The notes under the pieces were generated by a model that worked only from the letters and a program-made list of their open reading frames with translations, did not search any database and had not been told where the DNA came from. From NCBI GenBank assembly GCA_950295325.1, contig OX485807.1:13979001-14043000 (forward strand): 64,000 nucleotides of DNA. The letters are read 5' to 3'. Positions within the stretch are counted from its first letter, which is position 1. Each line of letters begins with the position of its first letter. This stretch comes from Polytrichum commune (Eukaryota; Streptophyta; Polytrichopsida; Polytrichales; Polytrichaceae). The position numbers and the translations under genes are program-made. Positions 38,236 through 49,984 of the stretch are shown in pieces.

Positions 38236-41200
38236 CTACAAATCTATGTGACTTCCATTGCTCTCATTTTGGTCGTTACTGAATCTGCCCCTCTCAGACC
38301 TCGAGTTGGCAGCAAATTTCATGCTAGCCTCATGCAACCCTTTTTCCTTCTCCATGTCGGTCCACTCTGAAGCGTAGTAATCTTCCTCGGAGGAGGATTT
38401 CAAGGGCGGGAACAACATCCCACCCCACTGAGGGAACCACACCAACAGCACGAGCGCCGTGCAGGAGATGATCATGACACCCATGTACTCAATTCCTACT
38501 TCCGTTTGGTAGGACGAAGATGTGAAGAATATGCTCATGGTTAACACCGACCCCACATTCCCTCCCGCGCCCGTGAACCCCGAGATTAAGCCCAGCGACC
38601 TTCGAGAGATGAAGGGGATGATGCCAAATGTGGCACCGCAAGCAGCTTGCACGAAGAAGGAGAAGACGATCATGGTGGCTATGGTGGCACCCAGCCCAGC
38701 TGTCTTGCCAAGCACAATGCAGAAGACGCCGCCCAGGGTTTGGATGATCCACAGGCTCCACAGGCGGCCACGCATCCCGAACCGGTGCGCGACCAGGTCG
38801 GAGAGCATTCCGCCGAGCGGACGCGAGAAGATGTTCATGAACCCGAACGTCGAGGCGATCATTCCTGCGGTGGACAGGCTGACGTTGAAGCGATCGTAGA
38901 AGTACTCGGCGATGATGTTGTCGATGGTGAGTTCCACTCCGAAACAGTAACCGTAGGTGATTAGGAACACCCATGTTCTGTAATTTGTTATGGCGTAGAA
39001 TAACACCTGCACAAGATCAATCAAAGTCTGTGGTGATTTCATCACAAGTCACCTTCAAGGTTCCTCTTGCCGGTTACATTCAATCCTCAATATGGTTGTC
39101 TGGTGAGGTTTATCGAAACTTGATTCATTAGCATATAAAAGAAACAACAACAACAACAACAACAAGAAGAAGGGATCCAAGTCGTGACAAAAATAAAGTA
39201 TTCTACAATAGCACCAGTACGTCTCTTCCATGCAAAATAGGACGTAACAAACAACAAGGGATCCAGATTATGAAAAAAATTGAAGTATTCGATTTGCTTG
39301 CCTGTTGGCAATTTAGGAACTTACTTCACTAGCACTAGCACGTCTCCTCCAAGAAAAATAGATTTAGCAAAGGGAAGGAAAAACAACAACAAGGCTATTT
39401 AAGAAAAACGACCAATGCTTGCTAGACGTACTGGTGGTTCTGACACTTAGGAGAAGAATTAACAAACCTTCGGAAAGCTGTCGGAGACTTTAGCGCCTTG
39501 TTTCTTCAATTGGGCGTAGTTACCATCGGGAAGATCTTGCCCAAAAATCAACACTAGCAATCCCATAATGGTATGCAATGCTCCAGGCAAGAAGAATGCC
39601 AGTCTCCACGCTGTGAAATCTGTGGCTTTGAAGCTGCCAAGATAAGTTAGAGCAGGACAGGAATTTTTGTAATGAGGCATCACAAGCATGCACACATAAA
39701 ATCAGACTTATTCTCGCATCCCCAAAATCAACACTAGGAATCCCATGATGGTATGGTACGCAATGCTCCAGGCAAGAAAAATGCAAGTCTACACGCTGTG
39801 AGTTCTATGGCTTTGAAGCTAGGGATATGCTAGAGTTTATTGTGTATTGAGTCATCACAATCATTCGCACATGAATTCAGACTTATTCTGGCATCCAGAA
39901 GAATCTTGCAACACATCGATGGATCACACGAAATTGCAAAAGATTCAAAGAGACAAACCTGTTGCGGATCAATGCATAAACGAGAGGCATGATAATTTGA
40001 GTAGCGCCACCGCCAACGTTGCCCCAACCTGCAGCAACACCATTTGCAGTGCCTACAATTTTGCTGCTAAACATGGAGCTCATCCAGAACTGACACGACA
40101 CGAACGTCGCTAGGGAGAAGCCGATGAAGAATCGAACGATGATGAAACCCGACACGGTTGACACTGAGGCCATCGAGTAAACAGCTGGCGCAACGATCAT
40201 GATGAGGAAAGCACATCCGTATCGGGCTCCCACAAGATCACAAACAGTGCCCATTACAAGACGGGAAAAAATTGAGCCTGCCACCAGATTACACATGTTT
40301 TGCATTCGTCAGTAATTAGTCTTGGAATCTTTTCCATCAAATCCTAAACCCTTAAACCCTTAACCATTTTAGCAACTGATGATCACTATATATATGCTGA
40401 AGATTGACTTGTCATTGATATTGCGTATACAGTCTCTGCTCTGGGTCGAAGTTAACCAACGAGCTGTGCAAAAAACTGCAACATCATCTGAAACTGATGA
40501 AAGCATCAGGAACTAAATCACCACATGAATTGAACAAACATATCAAACCCCTAGCTGTGCATAGCTCATACTCATACTCACACCACTAGGCTTTGAGGTT
40601 TGTGTAAAGAATTCAACAACTACAGCATCATTTCAAACATGAGGTGCTAAATCACCATATGAAATGAAGTAAGACAATATAAGTCTAGGTGTGCATAACT
40701 CATAAGCACGGCACTGGGATTAGTGTTTTATGTGAAGAATTCAACAACTACAACATCATCTAAAAAAGATGAAAACATGAGGAACTATATTACCACCTGA
40801 ACTGAGGAAACATAACAAAAGTCTAGCTGTGCATTAAGCACAATCACGGCCTTGGACTTGGAGTTATATGTGAAAAATTCATCGCCATTACAACATCATC
40901 TCAAACCGAGAAAACAGGAAGCACTAAATCACCTTATGCAAAGAGGGGACATAACAACTGGGCTTGGAGTTTTATATGAACAATTCATCAACGCTACAAC
41001 ATCATCTCAAACCGACGAAAACATGAGCCACTAAATCACCACATGGAATGAGCGAACATAACACCGAAACCCTAGCCGTGAAAGAATCATCTCACCGAAA
41101 CCCTAGCCGTGCAAGAATCATCTCACCAGTGACTGAAGCAATAGCAGCATGCCCAATGTCACTTCTGTTGAGATTCAGATTGTCGCGAATGACGGGCATG

Positions 41201-41517
41201 AGAGGGGCGACCGCAAAACTGGACAGGAAACAGGTGAAGAAGGAAATCCATGACAGATGGAAACTGCGCATGTGCGGTGCTGCAAAGCTGTAAACTCGGA
41301 CAGTCTTGGCCTTGTGCTCAGAATCTACTGGGATGAAAAATGTCACTGCCTCCGACGTCGTCGCTTTGGCCTGAGGAAATGACAATTCGAATACGGGCCT
41401 CTCCTCGTCGCCGTCCTCCTCCGCAACGACATCGTGCATAGAAGTGTCGCTCACCTTTGGTGTTCCCCAATCTGAGAACCTTTTCGTCCTCCATTGTGGG
41501 AAACACCCATTACCCAT
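38236..41517 (-). CDS. NRT2: High-affinity nitrate transporter NRT2, copy A
   Basis: Four exons: 41517-41127, 40277-39959, 39633-39468, 39006-38236; all join in phase to 548 residues. NRT2 proteins are 12-helix major-facilitator nitrate/proton symporters of the plasma membrane, usually working with NAR2. Visible marks are [20 protein letters not shown] (helix 1), the nitrate-porter signatures [13 protein letters not shown] and [29 protein letters not shown], and the cytosolic tail [13 protein letters not shown]. Compared with the neighbour at 43.7-46.4 kb it has one extra intron (39634-39958) inside the coding block [16 protein letters not shown]. The start at 41517 gives an unconserved N-terminus; a later Met (SMHDVV) is possible. 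Same-strand tandem pair implies recent duplication. Confidence 0.95.
39541..39900 (-). repeat. Tandem duplication carrying a decayed pseudo-exon in NRT2-A intron 2
   Basis: The 180-bp block 39541-39720 (93 bases of exon 3 plus about 87 of upstream intron) is repeated at 39721-39900. The upstream copy retains CTAG|CTTCAAAGCC, parallel to the real acceptor GCAG|CTTCAAAGCC, and reads [19 protein letters not shown] before losing frame through a 4-base insertion. Confidence 0.85.
40478..41126 (-). repeat. Tandem array in NRT2-A intron 1 with a duplicated donor
   Basis: Five degraded units of about 108-143 bp: ACAACATCATCTCAAACCGA variants near 40479, 40622, 40749, 40889 and 40997, each followed by CTAAATCACCACATG-like and CTAGCTGTGCAT-like text. 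At the exon-1 end a 32-bp sequence containing the donor (minus strand GGTGAGATGATTCTT) is perfectly placed twice, at about 41063-41094 and 41095-41126. Confidence 0.8.
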
Positions 41518-43690
41518 CCACCTTCTAAGGAGTTTTTTTTGGTTCCTTCCTTCACATGCTGATTGTCAACTTTGGGAGGACAATCAGCCTCCACAGGAAG
41601 AAAGATGGTCAGCTACTATACATCTTCTCCGGTGTGATAAATTCCGACACCGAACAACTCCAATACGCTCCCCTCTTTTGAAGAACATACTGCAATCACA
41701 AATTGTAACATAGATCATCGGGTGCCAGGACCAGAAACCTACGCGTGCCTCAAAATTGGACACGAACATTCATAATTCTTCCCCAAATTCCTGCCACTAG
41801 TCCAATTGGGTCAGGAAGGTTGAATAAGGTCAAAATGTTTGTTCTCTTTGGTGTCACTCACTTTCCCAGAGCCGGTGAGGTTGGAAGAAATTAACAAAAA
41901 AGCTCCAATAGAACTTTCTTCGTGTTGAGAACTCAATGTTTATCGATGACGACTCCCGGAAACCCTAAATTGAAGCAACTTGGCATCGAATTTGTAAATA
42001 ACAAAAAACTAGGACGCAATGGTTGGAAGCAAGCTTCCTACCATGTTCGTAGAGTGACGGAGGAATAAAGTACATTCGCATTAGATTTCTTTCTCCCAAG
42101 AGACAAGAACATCAGAGAATGTGCAATTTGACAAACAATCGTTAAGAAGAAGAAAAATAAGGTCGCTATACCTCCCACTCTTAAAGGTGAAATTGCCATT
42201 CTCTCCTGCCAAATCCCTCGTGGCATTGACTCAGATTCTGTCTGCTTGCTCCCAGCCTGTGTGTGGTAGCGATCGATTCCTTCACAGGAGGAACCCAAAT
42301 GGAAAAATGACGTACAACTGGAATAGCACACCATCACTGACAATTATTGTGAAGAGCTCTGAACTTTGAAGCAGTGTGGAAGCTGTCGCAATTTCGTGCT
42401 CCCTCTGTTCTGGCTATAGGCTATCTACCAAGACATAGCTTTAAACCTCATCACTCCAGCTGCAAGCCCTGCCAAAATCCACCATGATTAGCGGCTAAGT
42501 GGGACCCGGGAACTATGGAACTTTTTACTACGTCATTCTTTTCAACCGAGATATTTTAGAGCAGGCTATTTCGTAAGCGATCCAGGATTTCTTGGAAATT
42601 TGAGGAAACAAAATGCTGGTCACAAGACACACCCAACTTCAGTCATGACAAGTACTTATTACAAATAGCTTTAACCTTGATCTCCCTGATCTCTTTGTTG
42701 TGGGGATTTTGGGGTGATGACATTGGTATCCCCATGAGTAAATTTTGACGATGAAGTATTTACCTTGGCATCTTCCATGATGTTTTCTGATGTGAAAGAA
42801 AATTAGCAATTTCTGTTTGTGGAATTTCTGGACTGCGGAAGGAATGGTAAGTTCATGACTCATGAGGTCCGTATTGGCCCCACGTTTATGGGATGCAGCG
42901 ACACTACACGGCCGTCCTATTCGCCAGGCGTTTCAGCCGGCCTGCCGCAACTTGATAAACTCTCCTTTTCAGTTACCCAATTCCCGGGACCCATGATGTG
43001 GGCCCACATGTTACCTACTCTTGTGAATCTTGTGGACAACAGATTCAAGGATTCATTGTCAAAATTAAATCATAACATTGGTGAATACTTAATGGTTGGT
43101 GTTTCCTACAGAGACAAACTTACCGCAGTACACAGATCTTAAGGGAATCAAGCATGACAACGTGTATGTTTGCAAGCACACTTCAAATTAGTTAAGAGTA
43201 TAACATATTGAGGAACACAGACTTAAAACCTACAGAATACGAATGGCGGCGCATGAAGGGAAACTGAGTGCTATCACATTATTTCAATAGGGCTTTCGCA
43301 CCAACCAATGAGAGGAATAAGAGACATGAGCGGAGATTAAAAAAAATTACTACAAGCTTAAGGTCAAGGAGTGCATAGGAAGAGAGTACTGCAATTGATG
43401 CAGCCCCATTTGTATCATTGTTTGAAGAGTTCATCGATGCATGTGGTCGAACGCATGTTAGGTACTAAATGGCTACAAAGATTCCACTATTTTTTGATGA
43501 TTGGTGAAGGATGCATATAAATTAAAACCGAGCCTATACCGCTCGTCGACCTATGGTTGCCAGATTCCTCAAACTTGAACAGTGCTGATTGTGAGCCTCA
43601 GAAACTGGGTCGACCAGAAAATTAGTCATGAATTCATAGTTCGAACGTCTGTACAGATTGTGATTGGTAACATTTCTTGACATGCATAAT
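41518..43690. other. Spacer between the two NRT2 genes
   Basis: This must hold the promoter and leader of copy A (41518 upward) and the 3' UTR of copy B. No other gene is recognised. A minus frame at 42038-42343 has a hydrophobic stretch but no family motif. A lone CTCCCTCTGTTC at about 42400 resembles a Stowaway end without a partner. Confidence 0.4.
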
Positions 43691-46421
43691 TTATACCTCG
43701 GAGTGGCTTTCCCTAATGGAGTTCAGGCCATCGGTAGTCTGTTCCACGGGAGGAGGATTGCTGTTGCCGGCTCTCTTGCCCCTCTCAGACCGCGAGTTCG
43801 CAGCAAACTTCATGCTAGCATCATGCAACCCTCGCTTCTTCTCGTCGTCGCTCCACTCGGAAGCGTAGTAATCTTCCTCGGAGTACATGGAGGCCGGGAA
43901 TAACATCCCACCCCACTGGGGGAACCACACCAACAACACCAGCGAAGTGCAGCAGATGATCATGATGCCCATGTACTCGATCCCCACTTCCGTGTGGTAG
44001 GATGAAGATGTGAAGAATAGGGTTTGGGTTAACACCGCCCCCACATTCCCTCCCGCGCCTGTGAACCCCGAGATCACACCCAACGACCTTCGAGAGATGA
44101 AGGGGATGATGCCGAACGTGGCCCCGCAAGCAGCTTGCACGAAGAAGGAGAAGACGATCATGACGGCGATGGCGGCACCTAGCCCAGCGGTCTTGCCCAG
44201 CAGAATGCAGAAGACACCGCCAAGTGTTTGGATGATCCACAAGTTCCACAGGCGGCCACGCATCCCGAACCGCACAGCCACCAGGTCAGAGAGCATGCCA
44301 CCAACTGGGCGGGAGAAGATGTTCATGAACCCGAAGAGGGAGGCTATCAGTCCTGCGGTCGACAGGTTGAGTCCGAATCGGTCGTAGAAGTACTCGGCTA
44401 CGATGTTGTCGACGGTCAGTTCCACTCCGAAGCAGTAGCCGTAGGTGATCAGGAACACCCATGTTCTATAATTTGTCACGGCGTACAAAAACACCTGCAA
44501 TGCATGACCAAAATTGTATCAAGGTCGGAAACTTTGTGATTAACCACGTTGCCATTATTATTCATGTGAGGAGCAAGAGGACTTCTCCTACTTAGCAATA
44601 GTGGAATCATCACAAGTTTGCAAGCCTTATTAGCCATGTGACCTTGTGATGCTGCACTTTAGTCATGGCGTAGATCACTTATCAATTCTTCCTTCTGCTA
44701 AACCTTTCTGGCATTGTCAAATTCTTGTGCCGTTATGAAAGCCCTTTCATCAGCAAATAATTTAACAAGCGATAATCGTCGTCACAACATGATTTGAACA
44801 ATATACCTTGACGAAGCTGTCTTTGACTTTGATGCCTTCTTTCTTCAACTGCGAGTAGTTGCCATCCGGGAGATCTTGTCCGAAGAACAAAACCATGAGC
44901 CCCATGATGGTGTGCATCGCTCCAGGCAGGAAGAACGCGAGCCTCCACGCCGTGAAGTTGGTAGCTTTGAAGCTGTCCCGGATCAATGCATAGACGAGAG
45001 GCATGATGAGCTGGGTGGCACCACCACCGAGGTTACCCCAACCCGCTGCAATCCCGTTCGCAGTTCCCACAATCTTGCTGTTGAACATGGAGCTCATCCA
45101 GAACTGACATGACACGAACGTCGCCAGGGAGAACCCAATGAAGAAGCGGACGGCGATGAAGCCGCCCACGGTGGACACCGTCGCCATGGAGTACACGGCA
45201 GGAGCGATGATCATGATAAGAAAGGCGCATCCGTAGCGGGGTCCCACGAGGTCGCACACAGTTCCCATCAACAGACGGGACAAAATCGAACCTGCCAAAA
45301 CCGATCGACAACTATGCATCAGAATCAACCGTAGCTCACTTCAGTGTTGGCAATTATATATATATAGTGAACTGGGTGCTTGGATTTCACAAGCTTTTGA
45401 CATCATCCAAGTTCAAACTCTTGAGAGCTTACCCTAGCAAATCAATCTTAATTGCAACCTCATTGCAACACTTTGAGCGAGCGTCAGGTACATTTTTATA
45501 GTAGAGATCAAATTTGCATATTTTCGGAGTTTGGTAAGCCTTGGATATCACAAGCATTCAACCACGGCTCAAACTGTTAATTATAGCTTGTCGACAAAAT
45601 TAATCCCCAAGCTCTCAATACTTTAAGACACTGGAAAGTGGTCATATGTTTGACCGACGCTAACAAATAAAGGACTAGAATCCATGACAAGCCGAAGAAT
45701 GCTTCGCATTTCCTTGCAATTTTCGGGAGTTTGGTGTTTGGGTTCCACAAGCTTTGAATGATCATCACACCAAGCTCAAGCTGTTGATGAGTTTGGCTAA
45801 ATGATCAATCCTCAAGCTCTCATGATTTTTGAGCAAGTGTATGCAAGTGGCCATGCTCGAAGTTGAGATATGATCGAGAGGTATCATGGTGAAGGAGAAT
45901 CCATGGCCAGCCGAAAAATGGTTGAAAGCCCCGCGAGGTTTTGTATCCCAAAATGAGTCATCATCATTCGACATGTAAACTCATAGAAGCTCAGAATTCT
46001 GACAGCAACTAGTACAGGCACTCTGAGAGGATCAGGTCTCAGCTGAATTAGTACCAGACACTGAAGCAACAGCAGCGTGTCCGATGTCGATTTTGTTAAG
46101 ATCCAAGTTGTCACGGATGATGGGGATGAGTGGGGGCGCCGCGAAAGTGGACAGGAAGCAAGTGAAGAAGGAGATCCAGGAGAGGTGGAAGCTGCGCATG
46201 TGGGGTGCTGCGAAGCTGTAGATTCGGATCGTCTTGGCCTTGTGCTCAGAGTCCACCGGGAGAGAGAATTTGGCAGCAGTATCCGTGTCCACAGCTGCCT
46301 TGCCGGCCTGGAGCACTGAGAATGCATACACGGGCTCCTTTCCCGTCACTCCGTGCATGGACGTCCCCGGATCCCCCTTCACATTGCCCACGCCCACTCC
46401 CGAAGTCGTCTGGTCCGCCAT
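43691..46421 (-). CDS. NRT2: High-affinity nitrate transporter NRT2, copy B
   Basis: Three exons: 46421-46055, 45291-44807, 44494-43691; all join in phase to 551 residues. The start [10 protein letters not shown] is preceded by in-frame sequence that looks like leader. The MFS marks are [74 protein letters not shown] and [12 protein letters not shown], with the tail [12 protein letters not shown]. The two intron positions, after VASVSG and before VFLYA, match two of the three in copy A. The extra copy-A intron is absent, the coding block [16 protein letters not shown] being continuous. Nitrate induction is likely from the family but no regulatory site is identified. Confidence 0.96.
45365..45960 (-). 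repeat. Tandem array in NRT2-B intron 1 (about 165-200-bp units)
   Basis: Three degraded units: GCTTGGATTTCACAAGCTTT near 45369, CCTTGGATATCACAAGCATT near 45537, and TTTGGGTTCCACAAGCTTTG near 45738. Each is followed by a CTCAA(A/G)CTGTT-like phrase and then CAATCCTCAAGCTCTCA-like text. The sequence is unrelated to the copy-A intron array. Confidence 0.7.
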
Positions 46422-47603
46422 TGTGACAAACTGATCTACACCAGATTCTTCCCCAACGGCCGGGACACAGTAATCTGGAGGATAATCACAGGCAGCAGCA
46501 CACATAAGAATCACAATGCAGGAATCGTAACGTACATACGTGCAATGGGGCAAAGTCAGAGATCCAGAAACTCTCTAATTTGGAATACAAACTTGAGGCA
46601 AGGGGAGGGGACTAGCTATAGAAGGAGAGGAGCAAGAAAGGGTGATCTTCTTGTCCTTGACGCTTGAGGCTTGAGAATGTAACAGAAATGCACAAAAGTA
46701 GATTAAGGAGCATCAAGCTGATTCAACTTGCATTTGCCGTTGAGATGTTTCTCCTACAAACAGTCATCTAGCAGACCTGTCCTGGACTTTTCAGATTCAC
46801 ATGCATTTTCAACTGGCATTCAGGTGTATTCGTCGCACACAATTCGAAACTCTGGTGTAATTACCAACACAGCATGAGAGAGAGAGAGAGAGACCCAAAA
46901 TCTGACAAATTTTCGAACCTTCGAAATTGCCTCGGAGCTAGATATTTTAAAGAAAGCTGCGTTAGCTGACCTTCGGCAATATACACAGGCCTGAAGAAAT
47001 CAATCCAATGCCGTCCGGATTGTACTACCAAGTTTTTCTAGTGCCCATCTTCTAGAAAACACACTTGTATACTTTAAGTGTAGGTGCAGACTGAAGCAAA
47101 TTTTGTCGTGGGTCCCTCACTGAAATTCGACACTCAGCTGATCGACGTGACAAGCACAACCACAAGTCCCACCTTTGGGCCCCAAACACCTCGTCTAGTT
47201 GCGACGAGTTGGATGGCGCCACCCAATGTCAAAGGGTACCTTGTTAGCTGCCCAGCAGCAGCTTGCAATTGTGTGAGTTGATCGGCGGGGTTCGGAGACT
47301 CTCCTTTGCCTCTTGAGCTGTCTGCTTGCTCCCGACCTCCAAGCATCGGGGTGTGGAATAATTAGCTCACTGACGGGTGATCCCACCATTCTTTATTGAA
47401 GGCCAGGGCGGTGGGAATTAGGGGGCAGGCAGCTGGGTAGGTGAGCTTAAGTCGGAGCTGTTGCGTTCCTCCGCGTCCGGCCTCACGCATTCAGCTTTCG
47501 CCCTAGATTCCACCATAGACTTGCACTTCGAGCTTCGGAGAGAGAGCCCTAATACAACTTGAGGTTTCTTTCTAACTGCTACTCGCTCTCCGCGGCTCCG
47601 CGG
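46422..47603. other. 5' flank of NRT2-B and divergent plus-strand leader
   Basis: A (GA)n tract lies at about 46873-46892, a common plant core-promoter element. From about 47440 the plus strand becomes GC- and pyrimidine-richer and leads to an ATG at 47604. No complete gene is visible. Confidence 0.4.
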
Positions 47604-47621
47604 ATGAATTGGCAAGGACCA
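47604..47621 (+). other. Candidate orphan first coding exon
   Basis: ATG AAT TGG CAA GGA CCA (MNWQGP) is followed at once by GTAAGT, a consensus donor, after a leader-like GC-rich stretch. No in-phase continuation is recognised before the transposon-rich region, so a gene may have been interrupted here or the match may be chance. Confidence 0.25.
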
Positions 47622-48014
47622 GTAAGTAGGACCCTCTTGATCCTAACATCATTGTCGCACCTTTCCTACCTCCTTTACATCCACTGACCTAACTAATTAG
47701 TTCAGGAGGATGAGAAAGGCCATGCAGAGGAGAGTAAAAGGTGGCTTTAAGGTTACTGAGGCTTTAAAGTAACGCCGGATGCTAAATTACCCCTATCGAG
47801 CTCTGTGCGTCTAAGAATCCGCGTCCCCTGGCCCATGTGTCAGTGCCCAAACCACAACTCTCTGGACCTGCTCACGCTGTTGTCCGCACCTTGCCAGACC
47901 GGATGGAACCTTGGACGGAGTTAGCTCCAACGATGTTAGTCATCCTTCGAGCCATGGACCCTCTTCCGAGCATTGGGAACGTTCCCTATCTCCTTCCCAT
48001 CGGTTTTCAACCAC

Positions 48015-48560
48015 ATTTGCTAATGTGTTATGCAAACGATATCTGCGGATGTGTTATGCATCAAAATCTCTGGAATGTGTTATACGCCGGTCCCAAATCT
48101 ACAAATGTGTTATGCACTAAATCCAAATTTACAAATGTGTCATCCGTCATATTCATATTTACGAATGTGTCATGCACTAGATCCAAATTTACAAACGTGT
48201 CATGCACCGGATCCATATTTATAAATATGTCATGCGTCATATTCATATTTACAAATATGTCATGCGTCATATTCATATTTACAAATGTGTCATGCACAAG
48301 ATCTAGATTTACAAATATGTCATGCATCATATTCATATTTACAAATGTGTCATGCGTCATATTCAAATGTGTCATGCACTTGATCTAGATTTGTGAATGT
48401 GTCATACATCATATTCAAATTTACAAATGTGCTATGCACTACATCCAGGTCTGCGAATGTGTCATGCACTAGATCCACATTTTGAAAAATGTGTCATGCG
48501 CTCAATCCATATTACAAATGTGTTATGCATTTAATCCATATTTACAAAATGTGTTGTGCA
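48015..48560 (+). repeat. Minisatellite, ~30-bp units with ATGTGTCATGC
   Basis: About 17-18 imperfect units of the form ACAAATGTGTCATGCACTAGATCCA-like text (variants TCATGCGTCATATTC). An open frame on each strand through the array is only a product of the 30-bp period. The core TGTCATGC recurs in arrays near 52.3 and 61.5 kb. Confidence 0.9.
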
Positions 48561-49770
48561 CCACAAGGGAAGCAAGATGGCATGGCACGCCAAGTGAGTG
48601 GATTTGATGGAGTTGTTACTGGTGGTGGGCTTTGCGTTCATCAGCATGCCTTCTGGGAGCATGGCTTTTGGAGTACAATGCATATTTCGCGCCCCTTCCA
48701 CACTGAAGTGTTTGGCAAATTTTTGTTGTTGCAAGACTTAGGGTTGGGGGAAAGAGGTTCAAGGTTATATGGCCAACTATCTCATTTCCACCCCGCACTT
48801 CAGAGAGTCTGCCACCCGTCACCCGTTAGGGTTTTCCGTTATACCATAGCCATTGTAAGCTTTCGTGCTTTCGAGCTCCAATTTCTTCGTTTACTCTTCT
48901 AGAGAGTGCCTGCAAACGAAATGGTGGGTTTACTCTGTTTTGTTTTAGGGGGTAGCAGGTATATCTCAGGTCCTAGCAATTCGACTTGGCTCCACCGAAT
49001 CCTGGTGATTGAAAACGTTTTGTTCAATGCAGAGATGTTTGTTCGGGCAAAGGCCAGCCGAATAAGGTGACAAAAGCAAGCTAGAGCTCCAGTGTCCAAG
49101 AGATGTTTGGGCATAATCGGTTGAGATCCTAGTGGTACCAAGTCCAGCCAGTCACATGTTGTGATCGCCCGGTTTTTGTCTAATAAGTTGAGGTGTATCC
49201 ACAGATTGCTCTAGAATGATCAGTTAGTTTCCTGCATTCTTGAACCTCATATGGTTATTTCTCAAACTCAACCGGTTTGTCTCTAAGTAGCAGCCGGTTC
49301 TCCGTTCATATCAGAGCTAGCTAAAACCCACCAACGCTAAAACAAAAATTTCATCTCTAACTGGTTTATTCGATCCATCCTTCTCTGCAGAGTTCAGGGA
49401 GGGGATTCACAACCTCATCTGGATATTGGAGATTGAAAGCAGGTTGCAACTAAAACTTAGCAACTACCATTCCTATCAAGTTCAATGTAGGCAGGTGGTC
49501 ACGCTTAGCTAATGACATAGAACTACCAATGGGAACATAGGGACCAGTGATCAGGGAGATTTTTGGGCACAATCGGACGAGATCCTAGTGTTTGCAAGTC
49601 CAACCGGTTACATGTAGACATTCTCTGGTTTTTCTGTATTAAATTGGGGTATATTCTATAGATTCTTTTAAAACGATTGATATTTTTCTTGAAGTCTTTG
49701 ATCATGTAGAGAAATCAATTTAGGGTCGCAATCATAGTTCCTGACTCCTTGATATTTACAAAATTCAAAC
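48561..49770 (+). repeat. Repeat-rich stretch with two copies of the 2.4-kb dispersed family
   Basis: Copies at about 49085-49330 and 49535-49700 are inverted relative to 2395-2606, sharing GAGATCCTAGTG, CAAGTCCAACCGGTTACATG and AATTGGGGTATATTCTA. The 414-base frame ending at 48902 has no recognised domain. Confidence 0.55.
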
Positions 49771-49984
49771 ATGTTTGGCAAGGGTTTAGGGTGTGATTTG
49801 GAACTTTTGAATGATATGGATAAGAAGGGCTCAGTCAACAAAGTTAGTTTGAAACTTTTGCCAGAGGCTCTCCCGGGCCTTGTGGTTCAAGAAGATGACA
49901 AAATGATTGGTTGGTTGGGCCGCGCCACTTTTGTATTCACTTGCATTTCCAGCCCAGAGGGATGGCAAGAAGGGGTATGTATCT
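49771..49984 (+). other. Possible captured exon or unknown coding scrap
   Basis: The frame reads MFGKGLGCDLELLNDMDKKG and continues through SLKLLPEALPGLVVQEDDKM to SSPEGWQEG, then a GTATGT donor-like site. It has protein-like composition but I recognise no family. It lies between a minisatellite and the Ulp1-bearing element, so it may be captured host sequence. Confidence 0.3.

Noticed and set aside
38489-38974. 161-residue minus frame and plus frames at 38522-38964
   Set aside because: Shadows of the NRT2-A last exon in other frames, as are 43821-44249 and 44010-44387 for NRT2-B.
42038-42343. 101-residue minus frame with a hydrophobic stretch
   Set aside because: The hydrophobic run comes from poly-T/A sequence and there is no family resemblance.
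42396-42412. CTCCCTCTGTTC as a second Stowaway end
   Set aside because: No inverted partner or TA-flanked right end within about 500 bases.
48061-48388. Repetitive protein frames on both strands (NMTHDTFVNM-like)
   Set aside because: They follow from a ~30-bp (multiple of three) minisatellite and have no start context or homology.
48015-48560. CRISPR-like array
   Set aside because: Units are continuous and degenerate with no unique spacers, in a plant nuclear genome.
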